From assembly GCA_014825775.1 (NCBI GenBank), contig MVAQ01000315.1:1-20849 (forward strand): a DNA stretch of 20,849 nt, written 5' to 3'. The translations under genes and the position numbers were made by a program. Below the pieces are notes generated by a model. That model did not search any database. It was not told the DNA's origin and worked only from the letters and a program-made list of their open reading frames with translations. Origin of the DNA: Krasilnikovozyma curviuscula (Eukaryota > Basidiomycota > Tremellomycetes > Cystofilobasidiales > Mrakiaceae). Below, piece after piece: positions 18,735 through 20,849 of the stretch (its first letter is position 1; every line of letters starts with the position of its first letter).

Positions 18735-18758
18735 CATAGATGAAATCATAGATGAAAT
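18735..18758. repeat. 12-bp tandem duplication (x2)
   Basis: CATAGATGAAAT occurs twice head to tail. The pair is bracketed by TTCTTGA (18721-18727) and its complement TCAAGAA (18758-18764), forming a potential hairpin around the duplication. Confidence 0.75.
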
Positions 18759-18825
18759 CAAGAACTGTATTAGATTGCCTATACGATAATCGAACTAGCA
18801 AGATCACGGTAGTGTTCAATATAAT

Positions 18826-18933
18826 ATGAGCAGTCTGAGCAGGATTCACAACGAAGGTACCATTCAAGCCTTCAGAACAACATCTTCAGCTACAACCTCT
18901 CCATCTTTCATCCCAGCGAGCGTCCTCGCCTAG
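18826..18933 (+). CDS. Unidentified 35-codon ORF
   Basis: ATG to TAG, beginning MSSLSRIHNEG and Ser/Thr-rich after that. I do not recognise it. Its codon usage looks gene-like but the length is well within chance. It could be an exon remnant of a broken gene continuing towards 19123. Confidence 0.12.
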   Translation: MSSLSRIHNEGTIQAFRTTSSATTSPSFIPASVLA

Positions 18934-18988
18934 CTTCTAAGTTTCTTTCTCGGAATCCTTAGTGGTCTACATTGCCAAACACCCACAC

Positions 18989-19123
18989 ATGCCTTCCATC
19001 CCTGTACCCCTTCCTTTGTTCACCATCACTCAATTATGGCTGGCTCATGTTACCAATTGTCGACGGCTGCGGAAATGCATTATGGAGAAGCTTTACACGG
19101 TAGAACCTTTCGTTCATTTGTGA
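18989..19123 (+). CDS. Unidentified 44-codon ORF
   Basis: ATG to TGA, starting MPSIPVPLPLFTITQLWLAH and containing NCRRLRKCIMEKLYTVEPFV. The amphipathic, protein-like composition makes it look like a fragment of a real protein, but no family is recognisable and no intron sites connect it confidently to neighbours. Confidence 0.15.
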   Translation: MPSIPVPLPLFTITQLWLAHVTNCRRLRKCIMEKLYTVEPFVHL

Positions 19124-19148
19124 TAGTAAGACTCTTGTCGAAGTCTCG

Positions 19149-19172
19149 CGATTCTGTATGCGATTCTGTATG
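19149..19172. repeat. 12-bp tandem duplication (x2)
   Basis: CGATTCTGTATG occurs twice in direct succession in non-coding DNA. Confidence 0.75.
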
Positions 19173-19437
19173 AGTTTTTAACTTGCTTGTGAATCCACTC
19201 TCGTCCCTTCATCAGAGTAAGTGATTAATTGAAATAAAATACGTTAAAAAACGTTTGATACCTTGTTGTGACTTATGATCGACTGATCACCGATCTTCCC
19301 CATTCATCAGATTGATACGTGAACAGAAACTGGTGTGTTACCTTCTTTGACTTGCTTCCTACTTTGACAAAATTGAATTTGCCAATCTTGTCTCTGGATT
19401 ATAAAACACAGTTAATGAACTGATACTGATCAGCAGC

Positions 19438-19878
19438 TTGTGTCTCGCTGCTATGTTACTTGACAGAGTAAATGGTAGTATTGTTCTACCCCACGAGATA
19501 ACGTTCACCAAAGACGAGGTCCTTGAATATGGACACATCTCAGGCTACCGTGTACTTCTTGGGGTATTCTCAGATGAAGATTGGGACCTTAAGAAGAAGT
19601 ATGCTACGATCTTCAACCTTATATGGAGTTCTTGTCCCGCCATCGGACTTAACATCTCTCGTCAACTTGGTGGACTACTTAAACCCTCTAACCCTCTCCA
19701 GCACGAAATAAAGTTCTCACGTCCATCGAACTCACGTAAACCCCGTCCTTGTCGCCATATCAAGCCATCCAAACATTTTGGGGAAATATCAGTGATCACG
19801 ACCTTCAGTGTTCGTCCACGGGTTCGGACAAAGACAACTGTTCTGGATATGCTAGGTTGGAGATCGAAGAGTTTTTAA
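19438..19878 (+). pseudogene. Unidentified coding-like stretch, possibly a gene relic
   Basis: A 146-codon open frame with no upstream in-frame ATG at its 5' end (it opens with a TTG codon; the first ATG is at about 19453). It contains LDRVNGSIVLPHEITFTKDE and WDLKKKYATIFNLIWSSC, then a basic Pro/Arg-rich tail. An overlapping second frame (19523-19711) also looks protein-like (DLTSLVNLVDYLNPLTLSS), and a third frame near the end is acidic/helical. Coding-like character that switches between frames suggests old frameshifts. I recognise no family. It could equally be random open sequence. Confidence 0.2.
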
Positions 19879-20514
19879 AGCGATTGAACTCTTCGGATAG
19901 TTGATGTCAGGGTTTAACAGCTAGTAAGGGATGTGGAGAGCGAAGTCGACCGAAAGAAAGGTTGACTTCATTTTCGCAAACTGTAACGCTAGAAACCTCT
20001 TCTGTTTTCTCAGTTTGATGTTTAAGTCGTATTCGTTTTTGTGATTTCACCTCAGAAAAACTTTCAGTAGCAAAAAGTTTGGCTGGAGGATAATTCTGTA
20101 ACCTCCTCATTCCCTTCGCAATCGAGTACTTCATATCGTTTACAAGAAACGACAGAAGAAAGTTTTTGGGATAATCGCGATCACAGCTTTGTACAATTCA
20201 AACGATCACAATAAATATACAGTGGACACATTACCTTTTATCTTTGTTCTCCTAACTGATTTGATCTGAAGCTCCTACCATGTTTCTTGACACATTTAGC
20301 AGACCTGATTCAATCTGTACCGTCGATAAAGCGATCAAAACTGAGATCTGGTTTTACATCTACTTATCAAAATTCGCTTTTTCCAATCTGTAAGCTAAGA
20401 CAATATAAGTCAATGCAACTACTTCATGAGCCTGTCACACTCAAGTCCAGCACCACATATTTCAATGGGTTGAACAAACTGAGTCACTTATGATCGAAAA
20501 TTGACAAAAAGGTG

Positions 20515-20527
20515 CCGCTTGTAGCGG
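20515..20527. repeat. Small hairpin CCGCT-TGT-AGCGG
   Basis: Perfect 5-bp stem with a TGT loop. It shares the TGT loop with the larger hairpin near the window end. Confidence 0.5.
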
Positions 20528-20693
20528 AGATGACATAAAATATGGCAGCGCGTCCCCCCTCACTTTTCGCCACATTGTCGCTGGCAGATCTTTCTCACCT
20601 CAATTTCGATAACTTGGGAAGCACCATACTTTCGTAAGTAGTTTTGTCACAAAAGAGTAAATATAAATTACGCTGCATATCTGACTGGGCACG

Positions 20694-20715
20694 CTTAGGT
20701 TAGGTTAGGGGGTTA
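20694..20715 (+). repeat. Telomere-like TTAGG run
   Basis: Three consecutive TTAGG-type units followed by extra G residues and TTAAG. Tremellomycete telomeres are TTAGGGGG-type, so this resembles an interstitial or degenerate telomeric tract. It is too short to be a telomere itself. Confidence 0.45.
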
Positions 20716-20805
20716 AGAGTATTAATAGGGGTGCTCACTGTGACGACGTAAGGTCGCCCGCAAGAAGATATGTAAACAAAGCGCGCAATAACAACAAAGC
20801 AAAGC

Positions 20806-20839
20806 GCGCCGGCGAAAACCCCTGTGGGGAAACCGGCGC
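20806..20839. repeat. Bipartite GC-rich hairpin at the window end
   Basis: GCGCCGG (20806-20812) pairs with CCGGCGC (20833-20839). Inside it, CCCC (20819-20822) pairs with GGGG (20826-20829) around a TGT loop. Neighbouring AAAGCGCGC occurs twice (20777-20785 and 20801-20809). It could be the terminal structure of a mobile element cut by the window end. Confidence 0.5.
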
Positions 20840-20849
20840 TACTCAACAG

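Larger units (their letters stand above)
17963..20849. other. Gene-poor, repeat-bearing right end
   Basis: After the mannoprotein 3' UTR this 2.9 kb shows no multi-exon gene that I can assemble. It is AT-richer than the genes and holds a homopolymer tract, several inverted repeats, two 12-bp tandem duplications, small unidentified ORFs and a telomere-like run, listed separately. Confidence 0.5.

Overview
The window reads as nuclear DNA of a basidiomycete fungus, most likely a Tremellomycetes (Cryptococcus/Kwoniella/Tremella-like) yeast. Genes are broken by many short introns, mostly 50-100 bp, with GTRNGT donors and YAG acceptors. One gene belongs to the MP88 / macrofage-activating-glycoprotein family best known from Cryptococcus. 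The six-frame ORFs are exon fragments, so the gene models here were built by joining exons by hand; all five join in one continuous frame.

Layout. 1-979: a decayed Ty1/copia retrotransposon fragment (about 127-440, minus strand) followed by diverged TCGCGA-rich direct repeats. 980-11254: three tandem minus-strand genes. In transcription order these are a formin-N-terminus-like GBD/FH3 protein without FH1/FH2 (11254-8823, 7 exons, 648 aa), the kinetochore MIND-complex subunit DSN1/Mis13 (8489-6793, 6 exons, 439 aa), and a RDH54/RAD54B-type Swi2/Snf2 recombination translocase (6393-980, 30 exons, 1088 aa). 11255-13090: a non-coding divergent promoter region. 13091-14391: 60S ribosomal protein L5 (plus, 5 exons, 308 aa). 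15706-17962: a secreted, probably GPI-anchored MP88-like mannoprotein (plus, 14 exons, 375 aa). 17963-20849: about 2.9 kb with no confident gene. It holds an A16 tract, hairpins, two 12-bp tandem duplications, an unidentified possibly broken ORF, a telomere-like TTAGG run and a terminal hairpin.

How the genes relate. The three minus-strand genes all act, or plausibly act, in cell division and chromosome handling: polarity/cytokinesis, the kinetochore, and recombination. Each has a G1/S-box-like motif within about 100 bp of its start codon (CGCGAAA, ACGCGT, ACGCGA), which suggests but does not prove shared MBF/SBF-type control. RPL5 and the mannoprotein are ordinary housekeeping and cell-surface genes.

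I did not find a convincing new multi-gene system. The most notable points are splicing oddities (10-, 12-, 15-, 19- and 21-nt micro-exons and two GC-AG introns forced by the reading frame), the FH2-less formin-like protein, the shared cell-cycle motifs, and the repeat-rich right end.
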